In this document: positions 43,426 through 51,243 of the stretch, in pieces | Layout: each line of letters opens with the position of its first letter | How positions within the stretch are numbered: the first letter of the stretch is position 1 | Source of the DNA: JAHEJX01 sp041605955 | Lineage (GTDB): Bacteria > Actinomycetota > Acidimicrobiia > Spongiisociales > UBA5794 | DNA length: 51,696 nucleotides | NCBI GenBank assembly: GCA_041605955.1 | Contig: JBFIXI010000023.1 | Location: 1-51,696 of the forward strand | Reading direction: 5' to 3' | Made by a program: the position numbers and the translations under genes | The notes under the pieces: model-generated | What the model was told of the DNA's origin: nothing | The model's database searches: none | What the model saw: only the letters and a program-made list of their open reading frames with translations

Positions 43426-44940
43426 CTATCGATCGCCGACGGCGTACATGAACCCGTCGCGAGAAGCGATGTAGATGCGGCCGTCCCATACAGCCGGCGT
43501 CGCCTCCAGACATCCGGCGGCGACCGGCAGCTCCCAGGTCTGCTCCGGTGATCGGGGGTTGGAGAGGCTGTAGGCGCGCAGTGCGGGCTGCGCGCCGCAA
43601 TTGATCGCCACGATCAGGGTGCCGTCGACCACCACAGGTGACGACCACGCGTGACTGCCGATCTCGTCGCGCCACACCACTTCCCCCGTTGCCGTGTCCA
43701 CGGCCAGCAGCTCACCCGGGTGGGTCGGCAGATAGAGCATGCCGGCATGCAGCGCCGGGGTCGCCCACGCCCCGCCGGCGGCGCCGCCCCGGTCGGGGAT
43801 GAAGAGCTGCCATACGAGCGGATCGTCGGGGCGGCCGGGATCGAGCTTGATCAGTTGGCCCACCTCGGCGGCCCGATCGGTTCGCAGGTCGACCTGGGGA
43901 GCCACATAGAGCATGCCGTCGGCGTCGATGACGATGGTGGAATCGATGTCGTCGCCGGCCCAGAAGTCGAATACGATCTCGCGGCCGGTGCCCAATGCGG
44001 TGAGATCCACCCCGACCACGCGTCCGGCGCTGTTGGTGAAGTAGGCGGTCTCACCGAACACGGCCGTCGAGCTCTCGATCGACTGCTGCCTACCCACGGC
44101 GGCGCGCAACTCGGCCGTCCAGGCCGGTAGGGCGGCCACCACCTCGGGAGCAACCGTGACCAAGTCGTCTTCGTCGTAGCCGCGATTGAGCTCGACGGCG
44201 AACCAGAAGGAATTCTCGCCCCCTTCCAGCAGGTAGCCGTCCACGATCGCCGCCGACGAGTCCCAGTCGTTGTTCCAGATTCCGGGCACCGCGTCGGAGG
44301 ACAGCGACCAGATCTCTTCGGGAGCCTCCCGGTCGAGCGCCACGATCATGTAACGGTTCACCCGGGACCCGACGTACAGCAGCGGGAACCCGTCGGGATC
44401 GAGCACCACCGAGCCCTTCACGATGTCGCCGACGAAGAAGTCGGGACGGGTGCGCCTGCCGGTGGCGGCGTCCAGGAAGTGCACCCGCTTGTCATACGCG
44501 CCGAAGATCACCTCGGTTATCCCGTCGGGGCGCTCCCAGACAACCGGCTGGCCCGTCCAGCCGGCCCCACACCAGACCTTGTCCTCCCCGCCGAGTGGGG
44601 AGACCCCGCACATCGCCTTTTCGGGGAAGCGCCACAGCACCCGAGGATCGACCGGCACCGGTCCGGTTCCGTAATAGGTGCGGCTGGGATTGCCGCGAAA
44701 CATGGTGAGCCCCACTACGTCACCGTAGGGACCCCCCACTCCGGAGGCTTCTTCTTGTTCGAGGATGGTGGTCGTGGTGGTCGCGGTCGTCGTCGGTGCC
44801 GCGGTGGTGATCGTGGTGCTCGGGGCTGATGTGGCACGGGGAACCGGCGCCGCGGAGGTAGACACGGCCTCCGACGAGACCTCGACCGCGCTGGTACATG
44901 ACGTTGCCAGGGCAACGAGCAGCAAGAGGGCACCGCGCAT
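43426..44940 (-). CDS. PQQ-like beta-propeller lipoprotein
   Basis: This 504-residue protein from ATG 44940 has a short lipoprotein signal (VALATSC, Cys15) and a Ser/Thr linker (to about 65). An eight-blade-type propeller follows with the recurring 'W.......G.....P...DG.lyv' pattern: LAVDTATGEVVWRDEIGSHA, SSPVVVDGTLIVAIN, TPAVWDGRIYIASRDGFMYAV. Conserved calcium/PQQ-binding catalytic residues of quinoprotein dehydrogenases were not found, so a binding or BamB-like scaffold role is more likely than enzymatic activity. The promoter side contains the 14-bp repeat array. Confidence 0.8.
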   Translation of the reverse strand: MRGALLLLVALATSCTSAVEVSSEAVSTSAAPVPRATSAPSTTITTAAPTTTATTTTTILEQEEASGVGGPYGDVVGLTMFRGNPSRTYYGTGPVPVDPRVLWRFPEKAMCGVSPLGGEDKVWCGAGWTGQPVVWERPDGITEVIFGAYDKRVHFLDAATGRRTRPDFFVGDIVKGSVVLDPDGFPLLYVGSRVNRYMIVALDREAPEEIWSLSSDAVPGIWNNDWDSSAAIVDGYLLEGGENSFWFAVELNRGYDEDDLVTVAPEVVAALPAWTAELRAAVGRQQSIESSTAVFGETAYFTNSAGRVVGVDLTALGTGREIVFDFWAGDDIDSTIVIDADGMLYVAPQVDLRTDRAAEVGQLIKLDPGRPDDPLVWQLFIPDRGGAAGGAWATPALHAGMLYLPTHPGELLAVDTATGEVVWRDEIGSHAWSSPVVVDGTLIVAINCGAQPALRAYSLSNPRSPEQTWELPVAAGCLEATPAVWDGRIYIASRDGFMYAVGDR

Positions 44941-45033
44941 TGCCCGATGATCGCACGGTCGGCCGGCAACGTATGTCGCCAAAGCTTCGTCGCCGTTATC
45001 TCGCCAGGGCGACATCGCAGGCTACGTCGCACG

Positions 45034-45133
45034 GCACGTGGGCAGGGCTACGTGGGCAGGCCTACGTGGGCAGGGCTACGTGGGCAGGGCTACGTGGGCA
45101 GGGCTACGTGGGCAGGGCTGCGTGGGCGGGAAC
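45034..45133. repeat. Seven tandem 14-bp units directly after a stop codon
   Basis: ACGTGGGCAGGGCT-type units begin at 45036, 45050, 45064, 45078, 45092, 45106 and 45120 (period exactly 14). On the minus strand each reads CCCTGCCCACGTAG, ending in the same ACGTAG that closes the neighbouring gene (stop complement at 45133-45135); the unit nearest the gene has CAG instead of TAG. Stops at complements 45133, 45104 and 45090 fall in all three frames. The array fills most of the gap before the propeller lipoprotein gene. There are no spacers, so this is not a CRISPR. Confidence 0.92.
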
Positions 45134-45738
45134 TACGTCGGCATGGGGCCGGACAGCCGGTCACGACGGTTGCGCCGACGCAATGCGACGGCGGCGCCGA
45201 CGATGGCTGCCCCCACGATGCTCGAGCCGACGGCCATCCACAATGAGTCGCTCGAGATGGGCTCATCCGGCCCCTCGGGAGTGGGGTGCGTTAACGCTAC
45301 GGGCCGGTGCTCCATGAGGGCGGGCTCGAAGAGCTGCGTCGCCGAGCAGGCGTTGTCGAGGAGGACTCCGTCCTCGCTGCCGTAGGAGATCACCAGATAC
45401 TGCCGACCGAGCTCATAGGTCCGATCGGCGGAGGTGATTATCGACTGCCCAGCCCGGGTAGGCCCTACCAACTCCGTCGGCCGGGGCCCACCGGAGACGA
45501 GCACGGAGGCACCGATTTCGCCCTTCCAGATCTCGTCGACCTGGAAGGTGGCCATGCGATCGTCGAACTGGAGATGAGTCACCGAGCCGACGAAGACGAT
45601 CGGCGCGTCGCTGATCGCTCGACCCAAGGGGACCGCTTCGGCACACGACGCCGCAGCCGTTGGGCCGACGAAAGTCACGAGTGAGGACAGCACGAGGGCG
45701 GGCACCAGCCAAGCCGCTCGGCGGATCGAAAGGGCCAT
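45133..45738 (-). CDS. Secreted membrane-anchored NTR/TIMP-like protein
   Basis: This 201-residue protein has a signal peptide (MALSIRRAAWLVPALVLSS, cleavage near AAA|S at about 30). A ~110-residue domain begins with ASCAEAVPLGRAISDAPIVFVG and VTHLQFDDRMATFQVDEIWKG, the TIMP/netrin-like OB-fold pattern seen in many exported actinobacterial proteins. A second Cys in DNACSATQ could pair with the first. A C-terminal membrane helix (VGSSIVGAAIVGAAVALRRR) holds it on the outside of the membrane, ending in a basic tail. The ATG at 45738 has AGGAG eight bases upstream. Function is unknown. The stop codon is followed by the 14-bp array. Confidence 0.72.
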   Translation of the reverse strand: MALSIRRAAWLVPALVLSSLVTFVGPTAAASCAEAVPLGRAISDAPIVFVGSVTHLQFDDRMATFQVDEIWKGEIGASVLVSGGPRPTELVGPTRAGQSIITSADRTYELGRQYLVISYGSEDGVLLDNACSATQLFEPALMEHRPVALTHPTPEGPDEPISSDSLWMAVGSSIVGAAIVGAAVALRRRNRRDRLSGPMPT

Positions 45739-45887
45739 GAGACACTCCTTGGTGCCTTGCCGGCCGATAGCCGGACTTCGCCGATTCGACGGAGGAGTTG
45801 GCGGCTTTGGTTCCGCAATTGCCCGCTCCCCGGCGAAGGGAAGAACCGTGGCGCGGTTCAGTTAGGTTGGTGGCGGGAAGGAAGATC

Positions 45888-47396
45888 GTGGATCCCGGGA
45901 ATCAAGCCGAGTACGACGCACTGCAGGCCAAGCTGGTCCCACTGTGGCGGTCCATCGAGAAGCTCAACACCGACGAGCAGACAATCGTTGTCGTTCCCTC
46001 CGCAGAGATCCACTTCGATATCACTCCGGCACGGCTACAAGCCTATGAGGAACGGTATCTCTTCCTGTTACTGCTGCTGCGCCAGCCGCGGGCTCGCATG
46101 ATCTACGTGACCGGCCAAGCTATCGAGCCCAACATCGTCGATTACTACCTCGATTTGATGCCCGGAGTCATCACCAGCCACGCCCGGCGCCGTCTCTTCC
46201 TGATCTCTCCGCACGAGGCGACCTCACGGTCTCTCTCCCGGAAGTTGCTGGACCGGCCCCGGCTGCTGGAGCACATCCGGTCCCTGATCCCCGACCCCGA
46301 CCGTGCCCACCTCGTGCCGTTCATGTCCACGTGGGCCGATCGGGAGCTGGCAATGCGTCTCGACATCCCCATGTACGGGCCCGATCCCAAGGACTCTCAC
46401 TTGGGCACCAAGTCAGCGGGCCGGCGGCTGTTCGCCGCCGCTGGAATCGACCACCCTGCAGGTCGGGAGGATATCCGGACTCCCGATGAAGTCGTCGCCG
46501 CCATCGGTGAGCTGCGCGCCGCCACTCCCGACCTGCGTCGAGTCGTCATCAAACACAATGAGGGTGTCTCCGGCTACGGCAATATCGTCATCGACCTCGG
46601 CGGGTTGCCGACATCGCCTGCAGCCGCCGATGCCGAGCTCCGCCGCAGGATGGACGCAACGCACATCGAGCTGCCGCAGGGAACCGTCGATGGCTACTTC
46701 GAGCTGCTCGCCGCCGCAGGCGGTGTTGTCGAAGAGATGATCGAAGCAGCCGAGATTCGTTCGCCGAGCGTCCAATTGCGGATCACGCCCCTCGGCGACG
46801 TAGAGCTGTTGTCGACTCACGATCAGATCCTCGGCGGGGACAGCGGCCAGCTCTTCATTGGCTCGCGTTTTCCCGCCCGCCACGAGTACGGGATAGCCAT
46901 CGGGGATCGCGCCCGGCGGGTCGCCGAGCTGCTGGCACAGCAGGGCGTGATCGGCCGGTTTGCCATCGACTTCGTAGTGGGCGACGACGGCACCGGGAGC
47001 TGGTCGGTATATGCCATCGAGCTGAACCTACGCAAGGGGGGAACGACCCACCCGTTCCTGACGCTGCAATTCCTCACCGACGGAACGTTCGACGCCGCCG
47101 CCAACCTCTTCACGGCGCCGAGCGGGAAGAACAAGTTCTACGTGGCCTCAGATCACGTTGAGGTGCCCGGCCTGAGCGGGCTGACGCCGGCGGATGTGAT
47201 CGACATGGCCTTGATGAGAGACCTCCACTTCGATCAGGCCCGTCAGGTGGGCTGCGTCTTCCACATGCTGAGTGCGCTGCGATCGCACGGCCAGCTCGGT
47301 GTCACCGCAGTCGGTGACTCCCCGGAGGAGGCGGAAAGCCTGTATAACGCCCTGCTGGCCGCCCTGCGCGAAGAGACCGCTGCCCGGCAGACATAG
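45888..47396 (+). CDS. ATP-grasp ligase, PGM1-like
   Basis: This 502-residue ATP-grasp protein is related to the pheganomycin-type peptide ligases (PGM1). Visible are a pre-ATP-grasp part (TIVVVPSAEIHFDI, GQAIEPNIVDYYLDLMPGV) and RHARRRLFLISPHEA-like basic region (quoted as HARRRLFLISPHEA), then DSHLGTKSAGRRLF. The ATP-binding segment RRVVIKHNEGVSGYGN and the metal-binding YAIELNLRKGGTTHPF near residue 385-400 complete the fold. The family joins a carboxylate to an amine; here no other biosynthetic genes are adjacent, so the substrate is unknown. GTG at 45888 has GGAAGGAAG immediately upstream; GTG at 45870 and TTG at 45798 are alternatives. The stop lies inside a three-unit 14-bp repeat. Confidence 0.82.
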   Translation: MDPGNQAEYDALQAKLVPLWRSIEKLNTDEQTIVVVPSAEIHFDITPARLQAYEERYLFLLLLLRQPRARMIYVTGQAIEPNIVDYYLDLMPGVITSHARRRLFLISPHEATSRSLSRKLLDRPRLLEHIRSLIPDPDRAHLVPFMSTWADRELAMRLDIPMYGPDPKDSHLGTKSAGRRLFAAAGIDHPAGREDIRTPDEVVAAIGELRAATPDLRRVVIKHNEGVSGYGNIVIDLGGLPTSPAAADAELRRRMDATHIELPQGTVDGYFELLAAAGGVVEEMIEAAEIRSPSVQLRITPLGDVELLSTHDQILGGDSGQLFIGSRFPARHEYGIAIGDRARRVAELLAQQGVIGRFAIDFVVGDDGTGSWSVYAIELNLRKGGTTHPFLTLQFLTDGTFDAAANLFTAPSGKNKFYVASDHVEVPGLSGLTPADVIDMALMRDLHFDQARQVGCVFHMLSALRSHGQLGVTAVGDSPEEAESLYNALLAALREETAARQT

Positions 47397-47426
47397 CCCG
47401 GCCGACATAGCGCGGTAGACATGGCG
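47385..47426 (+). repeat. Three tandem 14-bp units spanning the ATP-grasp stop codon
   Basis: Units CGGCAGACATAGCC, CGGCCGACATAGCG and CGGTAGACATGGCG. The first contains the gene's last codons and TAG (47394). The second has TAG at 47408; the third has lost that TAG (TGG) but has gained one at 47416. The three stops lie in three different frames. The array occupies the gap to the convergent methyltransferase gene. Confidence 0.85.
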
Positions 47427-47427
47427 C

Positions 47428-48153
47428 TCACGCCGGCGCGGCGAGGCCGCCGACGTAGAGGCCCCGGCCGATGAACCCCTCGGGATCGTAGGTCATATCG
47501 AGCCCGGCGGCGGCGAAGGCGGCCATATGCTCCTCGGGGGTTACCAGGCTCATGCGGTGCCGTTCGACGAAGTGCTCCACGCGACCGGGACGACCCACCA
47601 GATGATGCATGTCCATCACCGACAAGCGCCCGTCCTCTTCGAGCCACGACGTGTTCATTCGCATCACCGTGGTGTCGTCGCGGCTGGCCTGAGCGGTGCC
47701 CACGTGCCCGGTCACCCAGGCGTCCGGGCGGAACCAGGGCTCGACCACCAACACCCCGTCGCCCACGAGGTGGGCGGCAAACCGTCGATAGGTCCGCTCC
47801 AGGTCGGCAAGCTGGGTCACGTAGCCGATCGAGGAGAACATGCAGATCACGGCGTCGAACCGCGACCCCCAATCGAAGTCGATCATGTTCCCCGGGCGTA
47901 GCTCGGTGTCGGACAGCTTGCGCCGCGCCGCCTGCAGCATCTCCTCGCTCAAGTCAAAGCCGGCCACTTCGAAGTCATCGCGCAGCTCCACCAGGATGGC
48001 GCCGGTGCCGCACGCCGCCTCGAGGAGGGTACGCGCGTCCGGCTTGCGCTGTCTGATGAGCTGGGCGAGGCGCCGCCCCGTCTCGGGGTAGTCGATGATC
48101 GCGGCGTAGATCAGGTCGTAGATCTCGGCCGATTTCGCGTAGCGCTCGGTCAC
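47428..48153 (-). CDS. Class I SAM methyltransferase, DesVI/TylM1-like
   Basis: This 241-residue enzyme has the AdoMet motif LLEAACGTGAILVEL, acidic loop GFDLSEEMLQAARRKL and CMFSSIGYV. The end of the fold is unusually specific: VVEPWFRPDAW, MDMHHLVGRPGRVEHFVERH and GFIGRGLYVGG. This set matches the N,N-dimethyltransferases of dTDP-amino-sugar synthesis (DesVI, TylM1). No sugar-nucleotide or macrolide genes accompany it, so the acceptor may be another small amine. The start is GTG at 48153. It is downstream of pspA by 41 bases and may be co-transcribed. Confidence 0.85.
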   Translation of the reverse strand: MTERYAKSAEIYDLIYAAIIDYPETGRRLAQLIRQRKPDARTLLEAACGTGAILVELRDDFEVAGFDLSEEMLQAARRKLSDTELRPGNMIDFDWGSRFDAVICMFSSIGYVTQLADLERTYRRFAAHLVGDGVLVVEPWFRPDAWVTGHVGTAQASRDDTTVMRMNTSWLEEDGRLSVMDMHHLVGRPGRVEHFVERHRMSLVTPEEHMAAFAAAGLDMTYDPEGFIGRGLYVGGLAAPA

Positions 48154-48194
48154 GGGCCTCTGTCAGCCCCTCGAGCCTTTGGCAAGTAGCCTGC

Positions 48195-48917
48195 CTAACC
48201 GGTGAGCCCCAGCTCCGCTTTGAGCTCCTCCAGCTTGGCGTCGGCCTGCACCATGTTGATGGCTTCCTTGAGCTCGGCTTCGGCGCCGGCTGGGGTAGCC
48301 TCGCGCAGCTCGGCTTTGGCCATGGCCTGTGCTTTGCGTGCTTCGATCTTCTCCTCCACCTTCTCCAGCGAAGGCATGTCGTAGTCCATGGTGTTGGAGA
48401 GGGCGTCAACGGCCTTGTTGACCGACTCCTGCATCTTGGCGGCTTCGAGCGAACCGAGCAGCTCCATACGCTTGGCGGCGAGCTCCTGCACCCGCATGGC
48501 GTTTTGCTGGACGGCCTCCTTGGCCTTGTCGGCCTGCGTCGTGGCCGTCTCGTACTGACCCTTGAGCGTGCTCAGGTTGTTTTCCGCTGCCTGGAGCTTC
48601 ATGGCGAGGGATTGGGCCGTCCGGGTCCACTTCTCGACCCCTTCAGCGTCCCCCGACGACTTGGCCTGCTCCGCACGCAGCAATGCCTGCTTTGCCATCT
48701 CGCGAGCCTCGCCAACGTCGTCGGCCGCCGACTCCATCTTCGACTCGATCTGCGTGCGGTGAGCCACGACTTTGGCCGCTTGGTTACGGAGCTCCTGGTC
48801 GCGCTTGCGCGCCTCGTTGATCGCCTGCTCGATCTCGATCTCGGGGTTCATCGCGCTCTCGGCGGTGCGCCGGAACAGCGTCGTGATGTATCCCCAGAGA
48901 CGCCTCAGAAATCCCAT
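48195..48917 (-). CDS. pspA: PspA/IM30-family membrane-stress protein
   Basis: This 240-residue, nearly all-helical coiled-coil protein of the ESCRT-III-related PspA/Vipp1 family starts with the membrane-binding amphipathic helix MGFLRRLWGYITTLFRRT. Long Ala/Glu/Lys-rich helices follow (NPEIEIEQAINEARKRDQEL; MESAADDVGEAREMAKQALL; YETATTQADKAKEAVQQNAM) and end at GLTG. These proteins polymerise on damaged membranes. The ATG at 48917 has GAAGGAAGG just upstream. The TPM-like membrane protein gene lies 104 bases upstream on the same strand. Confidence 0.93.
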   Translation of the reverse strand: MGFLRRLWGYITTLFRRTAESAMNPEIEIEQAINEARKRDQELRNQAAKVVAHRTQIESKMESAADDVGEAREMAKQALLRAEQAKSSGDAEGVEKWTRTAQSLAMKLQAAENNLSTLKGQYETATTQADKAKEAVQQNAMRVQELAAKRMELLGSLEAAKMQESVNKAVDALSNTMDYDMPSLEKVEEKIEARKAQAMAKAELREATPAGAEAELKEAINMVQADAKLEELKAELGLTG

Positions 48918-49021
48918 GGGTTCCCTTCCTTCAGGCGCTGTCAGTGCGCGCAGTCGGATATTCGACGGCCGAGTGTACCGGAAGCGTCACGGCTCAATCC
49001 ACGGCTCCGTAGCCGGACTGG

Positions 49022-50299
49022 CTACTTGCGGCGACGCTTGCGGCCGCTGCGAATCCGCCCCGAAGTGCCCCCACGGGAGCTCTTCGGCATCTGGGTCCGA
49101 CTCGAAGACGGGGTTGCCGGACGGCCGGGCCCCGGAACCGGAGTCGACGGCGGCCGCGTCGAGGTGCTCGGTGACCGCGGCGGCGGGGATGGGCTCGAGC
49201 GACGGCCAAACAGGTCGCCGAGGCCGCCGCCGGGGAACCGGGAACGCCGCCGGCTGCTGAGCACGGCCCCACCCGCCATGATCAGCAGGTCCATCAGGCC
49301 GCCGGTGCCGAAGGACGAACTGCGTTGAGGGCGGCGTTCGTATGCCGGGCCGGGCACGGTCGGCGGTGGTGCGGTCACCGGCTCGGGCTCGAGTCGTTTC
49401 GGCTCGGGCCGCGCCGGCAGTGGTTTGCCGTCCAGGATCGCCTCGGCCGAGTCCAGCTGCCAGATGGCCATATCCAACCGGTTCGACAGGTCGAGCAGAC
49501 CTTCGGCCGTCGTGGTGTCCTCCAAGCTCTCGGAGGCCGCGTGATAAGTCTCGGCGGCTTGCTCGTAGAAGTCGCTGGCCCGTTCGTTGTCGGCGACCCG
49601 CACCTCGTCCTCCATCGCCAAGATGTCGTTGGCAACATCGTTGAGTTGCTCCTGGATGAGGTACCGAGCTTGCGAGAGGCGCTCGTCGTCTACCTGATCC
49701 TCCCGCTTCGCCCGAGACCGGCGCATCCACCACCACACCAGCAGGCCGAGGCCGCCGGCGATGAGCACGAACCATAGAAAGCCGCTGCCACCCCCGGAAT
49801 CGGGCGTGGCCGGCTCTCCGGCAGGTGGCACAGTCGACGCGGGCACCGGTTCCGGAACACCTACCGGCGCTCCGGTGAGCTGAGCGACAAAGGCGGCGGC
49901 CACTTCGAAGTCGGTGCCGAGCACCTCGAAAGCCGCATCCAACGCAGCTTCGAGCTCGAGCTCGTTGTACACGTCTCCCTCGCCGGCCAGCCCAATCGAT
50001 TCCGGGGCGACCACCAGGATGAGCCCGCGGCCCAGCTCGAACTGGACGTTGTCGGCGAAGGTAGTGGCTCCGGCGGCGGGCTCTTCGCTCAGCACCACCA
50101 AAGAGAAACCCTCGCCGGCGTCGCGCAGCTGGCCGACCAGCTCCCCGGCTTGCGCCTCGCTTATCGAAGCGCCCGGCTCGACGTAGAAGCCGTCGTTGGC
50201 TAGGGCAGCGGCGACCTCGGCGGTGTCGGCGGCTGAGGCGGCAGGCGCCGTCGCCACCACGAGCCAGGTTGCAGCAAGCAGGGCAAGGGTTCGTCGCAT
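49022..50299 (-). CDS. TPM-like membrane protein with coiled-coil, next to pspA
   Basis: This 425-residue protein has a signal peptide (1-23, AAWL-type core ending ASAAD), an extracytoplasmic TPM-like domain (24-145: GQLRDAGEGFSLVVLSEEPA, GRGLILVVAPESIGL) and one membrane helix (174-192). A cytoplasmic helical region (200-300: LSQARYLIQEQLNDVANDIL, YEQAAETYHAASESLED) follows, and the Ser/Pro/Arg-rich tail includes GGLMDLLIMAGGAVL and ends GRKRRRK. Such proteins are found beside PspA genes in actinobacteria; a tethering or sensing role in membrane stress is plausible. The coiled region may contact PspA. Confidence 0.72.
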   Translation of the reverse strand: MRRTLALLAATWLVVATAPAASAADTAEVAAALANDGFYVEPGASISEAQAGELVGQLRDAGEGFSLVVLSEEPAAGATTFADNVQFELGRGLILVVAPESIGLAGEGDVYNELELEAALDAAFEVLGTDFEVAAAFVAQLTGAPVGVPEPVPASTVPPAGEPATPDSGGGSGFLWFVLIAGGLGLLVWWWMRRSRAKREDQVDDERLSQARYLIQEQLNDVANDILAMEDEVRVADNERASDFYEQAAETYHAASESLEDTTTAEGLLDLSNRLDMAIWQLDSAEAILDGKPLPARPEPKRLEPEPVTAPPPTVPGPAYERRPQRSSSFGTGGLMDLLIMAGGAVLSSRRRSRFPGGGLGDLFGRRSSPSPPPRSPSTSTRPPSTPVPGPGRPATPSSSRTQMPKSSRGGTSGRIRSGRKRRRK

Positions 50300-50323
50300 A
50301 GCCAGCAGGTTAGAGGCGGTCGC

Positions 50324-51241
50324 TCACCTCCGCCCCACCAGGGCGCGGAGGAAAAAGAGCAGGTTGGCGGGGCGCTCGGCCAACCGTCGCGTCAGATATG
50401 GATACCAGGCCACCCCGTAGGGCACATAGATCCGCAGTGGGTAACCGGCAGCCACCAGCTCCCGCTGCAATGGTCCCCGCACCCCATAGAGCATCTGGAA
50501 CTCATAGGGGCCCTCCCGTCGAGGTATGAGGCCCTTGGCGTGGGAGATGCGGACGTCGTCATGGGTGGCAATCGCCGGCTTCACCCCCGGCGCTTGCATG
50601 AGGAGGCTGAGCAACGCGTCGAACTCGGCATCGATCGCATCATCGGTCTGCATCGCCACTTCATGAGGCTCGGCGTAAGCACCCTTGCAGAGGCGGATGT
50701 GCCCCCCGAGCGGGATCAGCCGGTCGAGGTCCGCTTTGGTCCGGTGGAGGTACGACTGGACGGCGATGCCCAGGTTGCCATGCTGTCTCTGCACCTGCTC
50801 GTAGATGCCGATCGTGAGCTCCGTGTATGTGCTCTCCTCCATGTCGACCGACACGGTGGTGTCCAGCGCCGAGGCGCGCGCCGCCAGCGACTCGAGCGAG
50901 GCGGCAGCCAGCTCGTTGTCCAGTCCCATGCCGAGCTGCGTCAGCTTCACCGATATGTTGGCGGGCAGTCCGGAACCGCCGATCCGCTCCAAACATGTCA
51001 TGTAGTCGTCACGCGCCGCCACGGCGGCAGCGCGTTGCGTGACGTGCTCCCCGAGGTGATCGAGCGACACGGTGCAGCCGGCAGAGACGAGCTGCTCGGC
51101 CACCCTCATCGCTTCGTCGAGGGTCTCTCCGGCCACGAAGCGGCGAGCCACGGCCCGCCCTGGTCGAGTCTGGGTGAAGGCACGGCGCACCGGGGCGAAG
51201 TCGGTCACCGCCAACACGGCCTTTCCCAGCAGCACCGACAC
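50324..51241 (-). CDS. Proline dehydrogenase
   Basis: This 305-residue monofunctional FAD enzyme oxidises proline to pyrroline-5-carboxylate. A TIM-barrel with RFVAGETLDEAMRVAEQL, SVDMEESTYTELTIGIYEQV, RLCKGAYAEPHEVA, ATHDD, EFQMLYGVRGPLQRE and YVPYGVAWYPYLTRRLAERP contains the expected substrate arginines at the end (TRRLAERP). The GTG start at 51241 lies two bases after the proC stop, so the two are co-transcribed. No P5C dehydrogenase gene is nearby. Confidence 0.95.
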   Translation of the reverse strand: MSVLLGKAVLAVTDFAPVRRAFTQTRPGRAVARRFVAGETLDEAMRVAEQLVSAGCTVSLDHLGEHVTQRAAAVAARDDYMTCLERIGGSGLPANISVKLTQLGMGLDNELAAASLESLAARASALDTTVSVDMEESTYTELTIGIYEQVQRQHGNLGIAVQSYLHRTKADLDRLIPLGGHIRLCKGAYAEPHEVAMQTDDAIDAEFDALLSLLMQAPGVKPAIATHDDVRISHAKGLIPRREGPYEFQMLYGVRGPLQRELVAAGYPLRIYVPYGVAWYPYLTRRLAERPANLLFFLRALVGRR

Positions 51242-51243
51242 CG

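Noticed and set aside
45034..45133. Possible CRISPR array
   Set aside because: The 14-bp units are contiguous with no spacers and no cas genes; this is a tandem repeat.
45888..48153. A natural-product gene cluster
   Set aside because: Only two candidate genes, convergently oriented, with housekeeping genes on both sides.
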